From Symsagittifera roscoffensis (taxonomy: Eukaryota > Xenacoelomorpha > Acoela > Convolutidae), in assembly GCF_963678635.1 (NCBI RefSeq), contig NC_087063.1, positions 60,272,759 to 60,336,758 of the forward strand: a stretch of 64,000 nt of DNA. Reading direction: 5' to 3'. The translations under genes were made by a program, and so were the position numbers. The notes beneath the pieces were generated by a model. It saw nothing but the letters and a program-made list of their open reading frames with translations, searched no databases and was not told the DNA's origin. Positions 10,696-22,221 of this stretch are shown piece by piece. Numbering within the stretch: position 1 is the first letter of the stretch; every line of letters starts with the position of its first letter.

Positions 10696-11655
10696 CTAGG
10701 ACATGGACTCCGCACCAGCAGTCTCAGTGTCTTGCAATACGTCCGTAGTTATTGTGACGCTGTTGGAGGCAGTCCTCCAACACATCTGCTCTTCTACTCT
10801 TTGTTGGCAACAAGGCAGAGGATCAACGTTAGTCTCTCTGTTTCGGCAGAAGCTGTTGTGAAGGCGCAACGTCATGTTTCTCTCCAAGTCTTCCTTCAAC
10901 ATCTCTTCTCTTCCTCTCCCGTCACATTCACTTATCCTAGACGTCCTCTTCACAACGGTGGTTACTGCATTCCGATGAGTTACAAGAGCTCGATTGAAAG
11001 CTCCTGCTCCAATGTCCAGCTGATACGCACTGTACACTCTGCTGTGCTTCGACATATGCTTCGTGGCATGCTCGTACAACCATGCAGTCATGTTGGCTCT
11101 GAACCATGACATCAGTTGTCTTCTGGCCCATATCTTTTTCACTTCCATCGAAATGTTCAAGATTTTGCACGTTGTCACAAAAAGATCTAAATCTTTTAGA
11201 CAACCCAATTCCTGCAATTGCTCTTTCCTAGGCGTTTCTTGTGGATTTTTCTCTCTTACATGAGCTTCAGCCATCGTATCGCCATCATAAATCCCACTAG
11301 CACTATCGTTATGGGCTGTGATGAATCTGGTAAACCCATGAAGAGCAGCTCTCCACAGTCCCAGATCAACACCAGATTACTACACCCGGGATACCACCAT
11401 GCATGTTTGTAGCAAGCAATGACAGGGGAACTCACCATGTGTCAGCATGATGCTCCTCCAATTACGCTTTCCCGACGCTTCCAGCAGTGGTTCCACTTCC
11501 ATCATCACTCGGTGGAGTTCATCATTGTCATCTAGTGCTTTGTAATCTGTGATTGTTGACCCTTTCTGCTTCTGTCTTTCAAAGTCACTCAAAACCCCAC
11601 TAGCATATCCCATGAACTTATTTCCCTGTATCGGCGCTAGATCGCTTCCCTCCAC
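10696..11655 (-). pseudogene. C-terminal conserved region of an unrecognised large retroelement-associated protein
   Basis: Two open pieces (11655-11380, 11274-10696) together match the 318-aa ORF at 63971-63015. Shared motifs in order are HRVMMEVEPLLEASG, LTHGEFPCHCL, DLFVTTCKIL, RRQLMSWFRANMTAWLYE, QLDIGAGAF, LVTHRNAVTTVVKR, DLERNMTLRLHNSFC and a closing acidic tail. A frame change near 11300-11380 splits it. I do not recognise the fold. It is soluble-looking, mixed charged and rich in Trp/Arg/His, with no signal peptide or membrane segment. It is the 3'-most coding part before the polypurine tract and LTR. Confidence 0.55.
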
Positions 11656-13204
11656 TTTCCTATCTGCTTTTGTTCATTCTGCAAAACTCCTGGAAACACT
11701 TCTACACTGATAACCGTGACCATCTCATGCTTTTGTTCTAGATTCAATAGTGACCCTAAAGAACCAAATATGCTGTAGAATCCTTGTGCAGTCACTAGAT
11801 TCACCTCGGTTCCTCCATTTCAATCTGCAATCAGTTCCATTTCCGTTTTCGCCTTCATCACAATGTTCAAAAAAACAATATTGTCAATTGCTTGTGTTGT
11901 TTCTCCAGGGTCTTTACGCAATCCAGACCTCCACAGATTGAATCTTCCAGTCCACAGACTTCTGCTAGACAGCTACCAGGTTTGACCCAGTCCTCTGGTC
12001 CCCAGCCAGGCAACTCTACCTTGTCTTCTCCGTTGCTCTCAGAGGCTGTTGTCATTAGATTGTAGATGATGTTAAGGTCACGCAGGTTACAGTCTGAGTT
12101 CAGTTCCCTCTGTACGTCTTGTGTCGCGCGTAATATCGAATCAGCGTTGGGACTAGGACACCATGATGTTTTCTCAGTTCCCACACCACCATTAGACTCG
12201 TTCTTAATCGTTCGTCCGAGAATCCCAATCCAAACTCCACTCGGTTGTCAGATCTCGGCACAGAAGGCGCAGTCACCTTTTGTTCCAACACAAGTCCCAG
12301 CTTAGTCTGCTGATTAGCAGCGCTTTTTATCGTTGCAATTCTTGACGTCCAGAATCGTAGCAAAACTGAAAGGGTTGTACGCCATTCCTACGGTTCCAGA
12401 TATGTAATCGTACAATTTTTCCTGATCGGTCCACAGTATTCCATGGACTTCGGCAGTGCTCCCATAGATTCTTATGTGAGCCTCATCTCCTTTTTAGAAT
12501 CTCCTTATCTCATAAATCTTCTTCGTCGGTTCCAGCTCCACGGGCTCCTTCATGTTCACGCGCATCGGTTTACTCTGATGGATGTCCAAAAGAGCTAGTA
12601 AAAGCACAGTTTTGCTCGTTCATCGCCTTCTCTTAGCATCTTGACACAAGTGTTCAACGCTGGCACTGATATTTGTTATATCACTGCCGCTCCTTCTTGG
12701 GTGATTAGATCCCTCAAACTCGTCATAAAAGAACACCTTCTGTCCCTTCGATCATTTTCTTTCTTCCGAATCATATTCCCCGCGTGTCAGTCCAGTCATG
12801 CACCAAGCGAACCTCAGTTGTAATCCTGTTCTCACATAGGGTATCGCTATCAGAGCGTGTATCTTCGGAGTGGTTCTCATTTCTTCTTCGAAGTACCTTA
12901 ACACTACTGCTCTCCATGGTAGGCTCACCAACTGCTCTATTGTTTCCGCGTGCATTTCAGAAGATACCAGAGTTCCGTATGCCTTCTGCTTCAGGGTTGT
13001 GCCTTGTATCATCGTATCTAAATAACCTTCCATAGCCTTTTTGTTTTCCAGAGCAATTAAGTGTCCTCTGGCCGAGTTTCTGTACTCCATCATCTCCACA
13101 CATCCACCCGAAGAGTCATCAATCGATACAGTTTCCGACACTGTCAGTCGGTTATATTCCACTGGGACTAGCTGTCCTACGACGCTTCCCTTTCCATGGT
13201 TCAT
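11656..13204 (-). pseudogene. Unrecognised large protein, region 4 (open pieces with breaks)
   Basis: Minus-strand open pieces at 12184-11867, 12363-12100 and 13204-12752 have balanced composition and higher GC than the flanks. The 150-aa piece (13204-12752) has VVGQLVPVEYNRLTVSETV, RGHLIALENKKAMEGYLDT and LVSLPWRAVVLRYFEEE, with no known motif. Reading between 12750 and 12370 continues in another frame (VNMKEPVELEPTKKIYEIR). I see no protease DTG, RT YxDD or integrase DDE motif. Function unknown. Confidence 0.45.
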
Positions 13205-13213
13205 GGAAGACGG

Positions 13214-14343
13214 TTAGAAATATTGTAGGGTACTCTCTCCACATTGGCTGAGTATTTCCATTTCTAACGTTGCTCCAGTCAGAGAGCGGTCACTCCTCTT
13301 GATTTTGTAACTGGCTGATTTTAATCCTGTCATGAGAATGGGTGGCAACATCGCTACGTCAGTGAACATTCTGTCAGTGCCAGGCAATCGGTCATCACCA
13401 TGTCCCATCTCCATGGCTTCTTCGACGCGTTTTCTCTCTTGGATGAGTTGACGGCTTTTATCGAGATTTCAGAATCCACCTTTGTTTTTCCTGCTTTCCT
13501 TAATGTCACTTTGCTGCCAATTTCCATTTTCAAATCATTAATCTTGTCAATCACCATCTTTGATCGCATCGTTCCCTTTCGGGTTCTCGACAGGTACACT
13601 ACTTCCTTCTTGCCTTCTTGCGGCGTCGTCTTTATAGGAGAACTTGCCTCACTTTCGTCAGTGGCCAAGTCAATCAATAACTTGCTCAATCTCCCTTCAC
13701 ACTCGTCGAGTTTGCCAAGGACTTCCCGCATTAGTGGTCTGTTGATACCTATTTTCAGAATAGAATGAGTCCCGTAGCTATGAATCACTGTCCAGACCTC
13801 TTCCATGAAGGCAACTCTGTCCATACTGCATCCCGTCATATTCTCGTGGTCTCAATGATGTACTTTCCACTCCTCTTCGGGCAACGTTCCCAAGAAAGGT
13901 ACTCTGGCAGTGCCTTCTATCCTTCTTCTCCTTGGTGATTCGATTAAGAGTTTCTTTTCGGCATTTTTTGAATTGCTCGGAGAGCTGCTCTCCGGCAAAC
14001 TCCGATTCATTTCCATGAAGGCCGACGGAGGTTCCAGCGTGGAAGTTCCTTCATCTGCTGGCTCAGTCGTTGCTTCTAACGTGTCTGTGCCGTTTTTAAA
14101 GTCGCTGAGGAAGTTGAAGTCTAGGCTGGACATCCCACCTGTCGAAGCCTTGTCGTCCTCTTTCTCAGCCTGATCGGGATCCTGTTGCATAGGCTCTTCC
14201 AATCGACGGCTTCCTCCCTGCCTATCGTCTCGTCTTGGATTCTTTCCTGAACTCGAGGGCCCTTGCATTTCATCCCTTACTCCATCTGGAAATTTCGGTA
14301 CAACTAGTCTGCGAGCTGACTGATCTTCCTCCTCTCCGTGCAT
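13214..14343 (-). pseudogene. Unrecognised large protein, region 3
   Basis: Open pieces 14343-13852, 13839-13354 and 13414-13214. The first is hydrophilic and disordered, with an acidic/proline/serine-rich N-terminal half (GPSSSGKNPRRDDRQGGSRR) and a basic patch SPRRRRIEGT. The second has VWTVIHSYGTHSILKIGINR and a lysine-rich segment. A low-complexity linker between folded parts is plausible. The pieces overlap or abut, and small frameshifts explain the breaks. No family recognised. Confidence 0.45.
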
Positions 14344-14497
14344 TACCTTGACTTCTTCACAGCCGAGCAGCCGAAGGGTGCTAGCATGGTCCTAGTTTGT
14401 AGTGTTCCGCCCACCATTAACTCTGATTTTGTACTCGTCAAGATTAGTGAGGCTTTTTGTAAGTCCGCCTTGCCTCTCATGGCCATTGGCGCCAGAA

Positions 14498-15800
14498 TCA
14501 GTTTGCCCATTCCTCTTCAAATCGTGCAGGCTTCGGAGTTGCTGCAATATTCATCCGTCTCCTCGTTGTTTCATCCGTGTAGGCAAACTGCGTATACTGC
14601 AGTACGGCTGCGTTTCTGCCCATGAAGCACGGGTCCATCATCTCGGAGAGTTTGGCTACCCTCCTTTCGTTAGTTTTGAAGTCTCTCAACCTAGGAGTTT
14701 GTACAGCGGAGACTGCTCCGAGCAACATCCTTCTTATCAGAGGAAATTCAGGGATTTCCTCCGGCATTTTCTTGTACTCACCCCAACTTTTCGTCTCTTC
14801 ACTCACCTTCTGGTACGCAGCAGTCAGTCGAGGAATTCTTGTGATCTTGCCGTTTATCTTGCCTCATGGCCAGGCTCAGGTTAGTTAACAGGGACATGCC
14901 CCCACCATGACGTCGTACGTCTTCTTCCTTCTGAATTGTCTCATCCTGTACTGTTCCAAAGCGATTCTGCTGCAGGAGGTACTGGATAAGAGCATGCCGC
15001 AGATCTCTTATCTTGGTCCAGGAATCAGTGGGTCGCTTCACGTCGAACTCCGGGAAAACCTCCTCACGTTTTCTGCTCCGGGTAGCGGGTCAGATTCATC
15101 AATCCTCCCAAGTTCCCACCCGTTATCTCAATTAGCGTCAGAAGTTCATCTAGCCGCAAATTCTGCACTCCTTCGGTGAGCAGTATCACTGGTCCTCTTA
15201 CGAAGTTCTCGCTCCAAACGTCACAAACAGGGCTAGTCGTTCCACGATCGATACTTCTACGACTGCTTAGAGGAAATCTTTAATCAGGTATCGAGAAAGC
15301 GATGGGTAAACTTTTGCCAGGAAGGACGCGGTCCATCCGGCTCCCAACCCTTCCAGCATGCTGTCAGTCCGGTCAAAGCCTTCTTCTCCTTTACGTTCTG
15401 TGTCCCGAAAGCTTCCAGGGTAACTTGGCACACTTTGTTTACAAACTTGGCTCACTTATCTTCAGCATTTTCGGCCAGTTTTACCTATTTCACCAGGTAA
15501 GCATGGATCTTCTTGATCATCACTGGGCCTCGCTCGAAAGCGTCCGTGCCCAATGTGGCTATTCGAGGTGTCAAATGCAGCCACTTGTTAGCCTCTGGTT
15601 TCGTCCTCAAGACCATTGCTTCCAAGTGAGCTCTCGTCTCCTTGGAACTCTTCCTTCTTTCTCCTTCCTCTTATATTTCCATTCCTCGGAACCATAAGTC
15701 GTAATTCCGCCTTAAGTGGTCTTAGGTTCTCCATCTCTATTCCGCGATTTGGGGCAGATATGATCAGATAATTTTTCCTTTCAGAGAGCAACGCCACCAT
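14498..15800 (-). pseudogene. Unrecognised large protein, region 2
   Basis: Open pieces 15800-15588, 15455-15267, 15041-14799 and 14806-14498. The last (102 aa) reads EFPLIRRMLLGAVSAVQTPR, then FMGRNAAVLQYTQFAYTDE and RRRMNIAATPKPARFEEEW, continuing in frame beyond its listed end (LILAPMAMRGKADLQKASL). It looks like part of a compact helical domain. The overlap of 15041-14799 with 14806-14498 suggests a single frameshift. No match to known retroelement enzymes. Confidence 0.45.
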
Positions 15801-17611
15801 CGAGTATACAAACTTCAGTCCATCCGGGGATGTGCATATCCCGGAGAAAGTTCAAACACAGCTCTCGGTGTTATCTTGGGGAATGCAACTTCTTTCAGCG
15901 TGTCCATTACTTCACCCCATCGACTCGAGGATATCCTTTATCGCGGGCCATACTGCGTCTTCGGCCGCTGTAGGCTCTCTGAGTCTACTCAGGAAACCCC
16001 TACTGATGGTCGTCGGGTTCATTTCCGTCTGTCGTTGTACCCCGATTGCCATTGACACCGACTGCATTAGATCCAGGTCGACCGCTGCCAACATTATAAC
16101 GTCAGGTGAAAACAGAGACTTGGAGGTATGTTCGAAGTCTGAGTTCGCAAGTATCATAATCTTTGCTTATCTCATTTCTGCTTTATCATACGCTGAAAAG
16201 ATGGTCTCGTCTTTCCTAATCGTCTCCATCCCACCATATCTCTGAACATCGCCTTCTTGAATCACCTGTTTCGGGTATGCTCTGAATTTTACACGACATG
16301 GGGGTGCTCGTATTTGCTTGAACAGTTTCACATGTTGTCCGATTGGTGCCCTAGTTGTCAAGAATCTTCAGGGCCTTTCTTCTCGATTTCCTTCACCATG
16401 ATTCAATTTCACGACTTGCAAAAGTCTTGCATTTACTGGACCCATTGTGTTGTTTGAGGGTAGTCCCTCTAAATCAGCGAATCATAAGGCTATCAGCCAG
16501 TCCACACCTGCGATTGAGTACAGTTCTTTGACGGATAGTCTCGCTCCATTTAGCATCTTTATGGCATCGGCTGCAAACCTTACCGTCTGAAGGTTCAATA
16601 TCATCAGCTCCTGTTTATAGAAATGCCAGGGAGAAGGTATGGGCCTCGACCACATCAAAGAGTTTCTGTCTGGTCGTCGCTCCTCTCGGCTGGTACTCGT
16701 AGTTTCTGATTTTGTCTCCGATTTAGTTTTCGGTCTCGAGTCACTTGTTGTCTTAGTAGTCGGGTTGACAGGTCCTAATCTTCGCCTTAGATACATGGTT
16801 CTTCTTGCTGGCGTTCTTTGCCCTGGCTGGATAGAGCTTTGCGGCCTGTAGGTCACGGCTGGGGCCGCTCCCAGGCATGATTCTAGGTTAGGGGGCACGA
16901 AGGTTGAGAGTGCCGACTCATTCGTCGTTTCTTCTTCCTTTAGCACTCCCGTGTCAAAGAGCTCGACCACTATTTCATCCAGTCGCTCCTGGAAGACTCG
17001 GTTCATTCAGGCTTGTCCTTCTATACTATCAAAGTGCATCCCATCGATGGTTAGTCTGGACTGATCCATAGCTCTGAGCTCGTGTTCAATGTCCATAAGG
17101 ATCATCCGTCCAGCATTCCGACTCGCCAGATTTCTGAGTATGTTGTTCCACCTGATGACTCATTCGTTATGCCTCCTTCCTGTCGATGTCAACGTTCTCG
17201 TGCTCATCGGTACGGTGCAGACGGCCAGTACCGCGCACCTAATTCCAGAGAGTAGTGAATAGGCACACCATCATCGATTCCCATTGTGCCTCTTCCTCAT
17301 CTGAGCCTCTGGACACGTTGTTTGGCCCTATTAGGATCATTATGTTAGGGATCCTCCCTGGGTTCATTAGCTCCACCATTCAAAACATCTGGGCAATCGT
17401 GACACCTCCAAAGGCCATCACCGTGGTGATCCAAGATATTCTCAGGTTTTGGAGAACTCTCGCCAAACTGTCACCCAGTATCAAGCGGGTGTTGTTGCAT
17501 GTTTATCGCCAGACTCCAAATCGATCGATTAAAGCAGGCTTGCGGATCCGCTTACGGAACTCCTGTGAAGTTATTCTCCACCTGGTTGTTCTTCTGCACA
17601 TCAAACACTCG
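15801..17611 (-). pseudogene. Unrecognised large protein, region 1b
   Basis: Open pieces at 17006-16482 and 16157-15912, with more broken reading in 17611-17010. The 174-aa piece has a Thr/Lys/Ser-rich linker (KTTSDSRPKTKSETKSETTS) between two ordered parts. The 81-aa piece reads SPDVIMLAAVDLDLMQSVSM then TISRGFLSRLREP. Stops are frequent in 17611-17010, suggesting that this part is the most decayed. No recognised domain. Confidence 0.4.
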
Positions 17612-20075
17612 GGACACTTTCTTCATCGGCAGCTCTCTTATTTTCCTCTCTGGGGCTCCAGATGTCTTTGCTGGTAACGTGACACTGTCAACTCCCGTTT
17701 TCTTTATCTTGTCTCGGGAGTGTTCCAATCTGCCCGTGCCGTCTATTCTTCCATAAGGTGCAGTCACCCCGGAACCTGGCGCATTCCTATTAGCGACTAG
17801 TCGTCCAGCTGTCTCTCTCAATTTTCTCACCGTTCCTCCACGACTGGGTCATATGGGTGTCACTCGGGTCCGGGATTGTCGCTCGACCAGTTGTAGCTCG
17901 GAGTCGCGTCTCCGTCGCTTAACTCAACTCGCGAGGCGTCAAAAGTTCCATCGGGGACTGCTCACGAGGAATATTCCTTGTAGGTATCACTTTTTCTACG
18001 GATGTAGTCAACGTCAGCCGCTCCGATCGCTCTTTGTACTCTCGCCTCAAGCGCTCTATTTCTTCACCCTGTTTCTTGTTACAATCTTCAAACTGTTTCT
18101 TCCACATGTCTCTATATTCCTCTCTACTTCTATCAACCTCCGCACACTCTGCTCCACGACTGGGTCACCTAGGGTATCACTTGGGTCCGGGATTGTCACT
18201 CTTCCTGTCGTAGTCGGGGGTCGAGCATCCGTCATCTGACTTAGTGCGCGAGGCGTTGGGAGCTCTTTCGGAGACTGCCCACGAGGATCATTCCTTGCAG
18301 GTATCGCTTTTTCCACTGCCGTCGTCAACGCCAGCCGTTCCGATTGCTCTTTATATTCTTGCCTCAAGCGTTCTACTTCCTGACCCTGCTTCTTGGTGCA
18401 ATCTTCAAATTGTTTTTTCCACATATCCTTGTCTTCTTTTACACTGAGCATATCCTTAGTCAATTTATTTAGCTCCCTTCTGGTCTTTTCCAGTTCTTCT
18501 ATTGTTCCGTTGAGGTCTTGCATCGTCTTGTTCGTCTGAACTTCTTCTTCTACTCGCGACTCGCACCCTCTTTGGTAGCACAGCTGCTCTCTGTTGTGAA
18601 CTAGACGAGGTAGCCTCGCTGTTGATCTCCTGATGCATTCTTCTCAGACCAGTCCTAGGCTTGGTTGGCAGAGGCAGCTCACCTGGTTGGTAGGTCCTGG
18701 AACTTTTTATCCAGGCTCGTTTGCCAAGTCACTTCCTGAGAGAGCCCCGTTTCTCCACCTCCTTAACCTCATGTTTGGGCGGTATAGCCTTCTTTTTTCT
18801 CCATATGCGGCCATCAATAAGACTTCCGTGGGGTGGTCCCCACGGTTACCATGCCCTAAGATGTCTATCGAGGCGACCAGCAACATGACTACCTCTGGGT
18901 CCTCCAGAGCGAAGTCTCGATCCATCAGCCGACGATAGATCGCTTCTATCATCGGTCCTACATATGCCTCCGCTAGGTCCATCAATTCATTCAAATTGAA
19001 GGGACACTTTCTTCATCGGCAGTTCTCCTATTTTCCTCTCTGGGGCTCCGGATGTCTTTGCTGGTAATGTGACACTGTCAACTCCCGTTTTCTTTATCTT
19101 GTCTCAAGGGAGTTCCAATCTGCCCGTGTCGTCTATTCTTCCATAAGGTGCAGTCACCCCGGAACCTGGCACATTCCTATTAGCGACTAGTCGCCCAGTT
19201 GTTTCTATCAACATCCGCACTGTCTGCTCCACGACTGGGTCACATAGGATATCACTTGGGTCCGGGATTGTCACTCTTCCTGTCGTAGTCGGGGGTCGAA
19301 CATATTCGTCATCTGACTTAGTTCGCGAGGCGTTAGGAGCTCCATCGGGGACTTCCCACGAGGAAAATTCCTTGCAGGTATCACTTTTTCCACTGCCGTC
19401 GTCAACGCCAGCCGTTCCGATTGCTCTTTATATTCTTGCCTCAAGCGTTCTACTTCCTGACCCTGCTTCTTGGTGCAATCTTCAAATTGTTTTTTCCACA
19501 TATCCTTGTCTTCTTTTACACTGAGCATAGTCTTAGTCAATTGATTTAGCTCCCTTCTGGTCTACTGCAGTTCTTCTATCGTTCCGTTGAGGTCTTGCAT
19601 CGTCTTGTTCGTCTGAACTTCTTCTTCTACGCGCCCCCTCTTTGGTAGCACAGCTGCTCTCAGTTGTGAACTAGACGAGGCAGTCTCGCTGTTGATCTCC
19701 TGATGCATTCTTCTCAGACCAGTCCTAGGCTTGGTTGGCAGAGGCAGCTCACCTGGTTGGTAGGTCCTGGAACTTTTTTATCCAGGCTCGTTTGCCAAGT
19801 CACTTCCTGAGAGAGCCCCGTTTCTCCACCTCCTTAACCTCATGTTTGGGCGGTCTAGCACTCCTCTATCGCCATATGCGGCCATCAATAAGACTTCCGT
19901 GGGATGGTCCCCCCGGTTATCATGCCCTAAGATGTTTATTAAGGCGACCAGCAACATGACTACCTCTGGGTGCTCCAGAGCGAAGTCTCGATCCATCAGC
20001 CGACGATAGATCGCTTCTATCATCGGTCCTACATATGCCTCCGCTAGGTCCATGAATTCATTCAAATTGAAGTTG
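17612..20075. repeat. ~1.39-kb tandem duplication within the large coding region
   Basis: GGACACTTTCTTCATCGGCA begins at about 17612 and again at about 19002, and both units end in ATTCATTCAAATTGAAG (about 18996 and 20072). Inside the first unit the segment CCACGACTGGGTCA...GGTCCGGGATTGTC is duplicated again (about 17836 and 18152; period about 317 bp). The coding frames are kept in the duplicated coiled-coil parts. Confidence 0.8.
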
Positions 20076-20080
20076 TCCAT
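17612..20080 (-). pseudogene. N-terminal helical plus coiled-coil region of the large protein, tandemly duplicated
   Basis: The minus-strand start at 20080 (MDNFNLNEFMDLAEAYVGPM) opens a helical domain (about 100 aa), then a coiled coil (19540-19271) with DKDMWKKQFEDCTKKQG and VERLRQEYKEQSERLALTT, then a Pro/Thr-rich linker. The same series recurs at 18994-18707 (helical domain, start lost) and 18523-18056 (coiled coil), with a third partial coiled-coil copy at 18107-17919. The order of helical domain, coiled coil and linker would suit a gag-like assembly protein, but there is no zinc knuckle and this is inference only. A frame break near 19770-19540 separates the 5'-most pieces. Confidence 0.5.
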
Positions 20081-20459
20081 TTAGTTAGATTCGGTTTGAT
20101 TATCAGTTTGTTCAATTGAAATCTGATGAATGATTAAATGATCAATCAGGATCTACAAAAAGAGGTCACGGATATCACATTTGTCAGCATCACTGTAAAT
20201 TTGTATTAAAATTTATTTAAAAGAGTCAGATAAAAAGATTTTGATCTTAAACGTATTGAAATTTGTTTATTGCTAAAGTTTTGGAATTCAGCCTAAAAAT
20301 GGTCAGTCCAAACTTTGAATCTATTCCTAAGATCGTCATTCGATTGTTCATGGTCACTAATCCCTTCGTACCCAGGGTCTTAATAACATAACAAAACACA
20401 CAGATCACACACAACACACATAGTTTGACACCTTCCTACATGCAACCTAAACTCAGCCT
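20081..20459. other. Spacer between the large protein gene and the macro-domain remnant
   Basis: AT-rich stretch with no conserved ORF. The word ACACACAACACACATAG lies near 20405. It could hold the promoter or leader of the downstream minus-strand reading region, but no element is identifiable. Confidence 0.3.
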
Positions 20460-20987
20460 ATACCCAATAAAAATTTCTTATGTATTATGTAAGTATACTT
20501 GTATGTTAGCATCAGAAAAGATTACGTGTATCATTGCATATAGCTCCCGTGGATGCAGTTGTCGTATACTGGAAGCGGGTCGTATACTGGAAGCGAGAAT
20601 TCCTTCACCTCCCTTTCCACGAGGAAGTCTCTCAGTCTCGTCAAGGACAAGACCAAGTTTTGCGGGTCCATATGCCGCTTCTCCGTCGCCCTTGTCACCA
20701 AGAAGCACAAATACTTTCCTGGTATCTGCGACGCCGCCGGAGGCAAGACTGCTACGCCTCGTATTGCCGGTCATTGCTTCCAAAGGAATTCTATGTTTTT
20801 ATATTCTCTCTTAAAATCCGCTGCTAACGCTTTCCTAAAACTCATGTCCGCTGTGATCGCTATCGCACATGTTCTATTTGTAAGTCTAAAATCAAAATCT
20901 GTCAATATCATGCTACTTGAGTACTCATTTGGCAAGTTAAAATATGACTCAACTACTCTCTCTATGTCCGGTTTCTTAGGGTCCTAG
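20460..20987 (-). pseudogene. Macro (ADP-ribose-binding) domain remnant downstream of gypsy integrase
   Basis: Minus-strand reading from about 20985 gives CAIAITADMSFRKALAADFK, then GVAVLPPA, GKYLCFLVTRATEKRH, LSLTRLRDFLVEREVKEFSL and P. A second frame then continues HPRELYAMIHVIFSDANIQV. This matches the order of strands and helices in the short macro-domain family typified by TARG1/OARD1: an N-terminal 'a-h-I' strand, G-x-G helix region, 'YL-F-L-V-T' strand, 'SL..L..f' helix, 'v..fslP' strand and a final 'I...F.d..I.V' segment. The Gly-rich ribose loop is not preserved, one in-frame stop precedes GVAVL, and a frame switch occurs near an 18-bp duplication (20562-20597). It is probably the remnant of an accessory domain of the gypsy-type element. 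Confidence 0.6.
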
Positions 20988-21049
20988 CCTATTTCTGCTT
21001 CTAGATCACCTGTCTCTCTTGCTATTCTTAGTTTTATTATGATTATTTT

Positions 21050-21130
21050 TTCAGTGTGGGTAAGACCTACCCCCACTCCCCGGACAAAAATATTCATGAT
21101 GTCCCCGTCGATCGCATACCGGATATTAAA
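21050..21130 (-). promoter_or_regulatory. Polypurine-tract-like element related to those at 9908 and 62245
   Basis: The minus strand reads TGTCCGGGGAGTGGGGGTAGG, here given in part, preceded by TATGCGATCGACGGGGACAT. The 62245 copy has TATGCGATCAATAGGGACAT in the same relative place. It does not lead into a TG-starting LTR here, so it is either a relic of a lost LTR junction or an internal second priming site. Confidence 0.35.
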
Positions 21131-21217
21131 CCAAGACTGGATGCAGGAATGAGTAATTACCCTTCCTGGGCAGCCCAGGATGGACCATACTTTTCGGTTT
21201 TTATGTATTTCATGCTC

Positions 21218-22195
21218 TCACGGTCCACATCTTGAATCGTGACACTGGTCTCTTTTGGGCCCCACGTCATTTCGTTCAGCCATTCCAAGACACGCATAGT
21301 CATCAAGTCTTGTTCGTAAGATTGCTGTTGCTCGTCGTCGAATTCTGCTCTTCAATTTCTGCCTCTCCACTAAGCCATTCGTCTGGTGATGGTATGTCGT
21401 GGAGTGAGCTTGAGCCACCTGTGAGCGTCTCATGAGCTCTTTCGTAAGTTCTTCCACGAAAGCTGTTCCGTTTCCAATTGAAACGTGATTGGACAACCAG
21501 GTCTCGCTATCCACGTATTGATTAGATGATCGCACGTCTATTCTGCTGAGGCAGTTATGTAGGGCATACTTCGTGATACTTCGTGAAGATACTTCGTGAT
21601 ACTTCGTAGGGCATACTTCGTGATACTTCGTCCTCAGCATACTTCGTGAAGTGGTCTATCATGACCAAGACCTGACTATAGCCACTGTCTGTCATACATG
21701 TTTTCTGGTGGTCAATATGCACCACCTCATTGAATTCAGATGACTCGGTCGACTGCAACCTGAAAAAAGTTCTGTCTGATAGAGTTGCGGCAACAGTACC
21801 GCGTTGTGTTTATACAGGACTTTGTCTTCTTCTCTTCTCTTTCAAGCCACGATCTTGTCCTTGTTCAGATTTAACCTTCTCTCTTTTTGCTTAAAGTACT
21901 GTCTCAGAATACAGTTACTGTCTTCCTCCAGGTCACCTTTGTCTGGTGTTCCTTTTTCGATCCACCTTTTCAAGTTACTCGTCTTGCTGTCCTTTCTTTG
22001 TGCCCTTAGAAGGTCTGAGAGTCTGTATTTTGCCTTCAAGTACGTCCTCATGACCCTCAATTGACTATTCATTTCATCGGGCTGATGCGTGTCATCTTCC
22101 ACCTTCACGCACCAAGTTTTCGCCAATGGTTCTGTGGTTTGCCTGAAGGGTTGAAGATCAGTCCTCACTACTTCTTTCTGCCCCAACAAACTCAT
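21218..22195 (-). pseudogene. Ty3/gypsy integrase (broken)
   Basis: The 117-aa piece 22195-21842 (LSDLLRAQRKDSKTSNLKRW, then NCILRQYFKQKERRLNLNKD) is the region before the integrase zinc-binding module. 21758-21555 carries the first catalytic Asp in FNEVVHIDHQKT and VLVMIDHFTKYAE. 21640-21218 carries GNGTAFVEELTKELMRRSQV and HHQTNGLVERQ, the second and third catalytic regions. The second catalytic Asp is replaced (IGNGTAF where SDNGTAF is usual). Short repeats split the core (21560-21665). The enzyme would have inserted the element's DNA, but this copy is dead. Confidence 0.8.
21560..21665. repeat. Short tandem repeat (ATACTTCGTG) inside the integrase core
   Basis: The word ATACTTCGTG recurs about six times with small linkers (CATACTTCGTGATACTTCGT and similar). 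It lies between the first and second catalytic segments of integrase, adds repeated EVSRS-like residues on the minus strand, and looks like a local expansion after the element died. Confidence 0.85.
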
Positions 22196-22221
22196 CGATC
22201 GTTTCGATACCGTTATTGTTT

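Noticed and set aside
10657-11109. 150-aa plus-strand ORF opposite the large-protein C-terminus
   Set aside because: The minus-strand reading is conserved with 63015-63971 at the protein level, while the plus reading is a shadow.
12752-15041. A hidden reverse transcriptase or RNA polymerase in the large protein (for example HGDDRLPG near 13390)
   Set aside because: An isolated GDD-like triplet lacks the flanking hydrophobic strands and other polymerase motifs.
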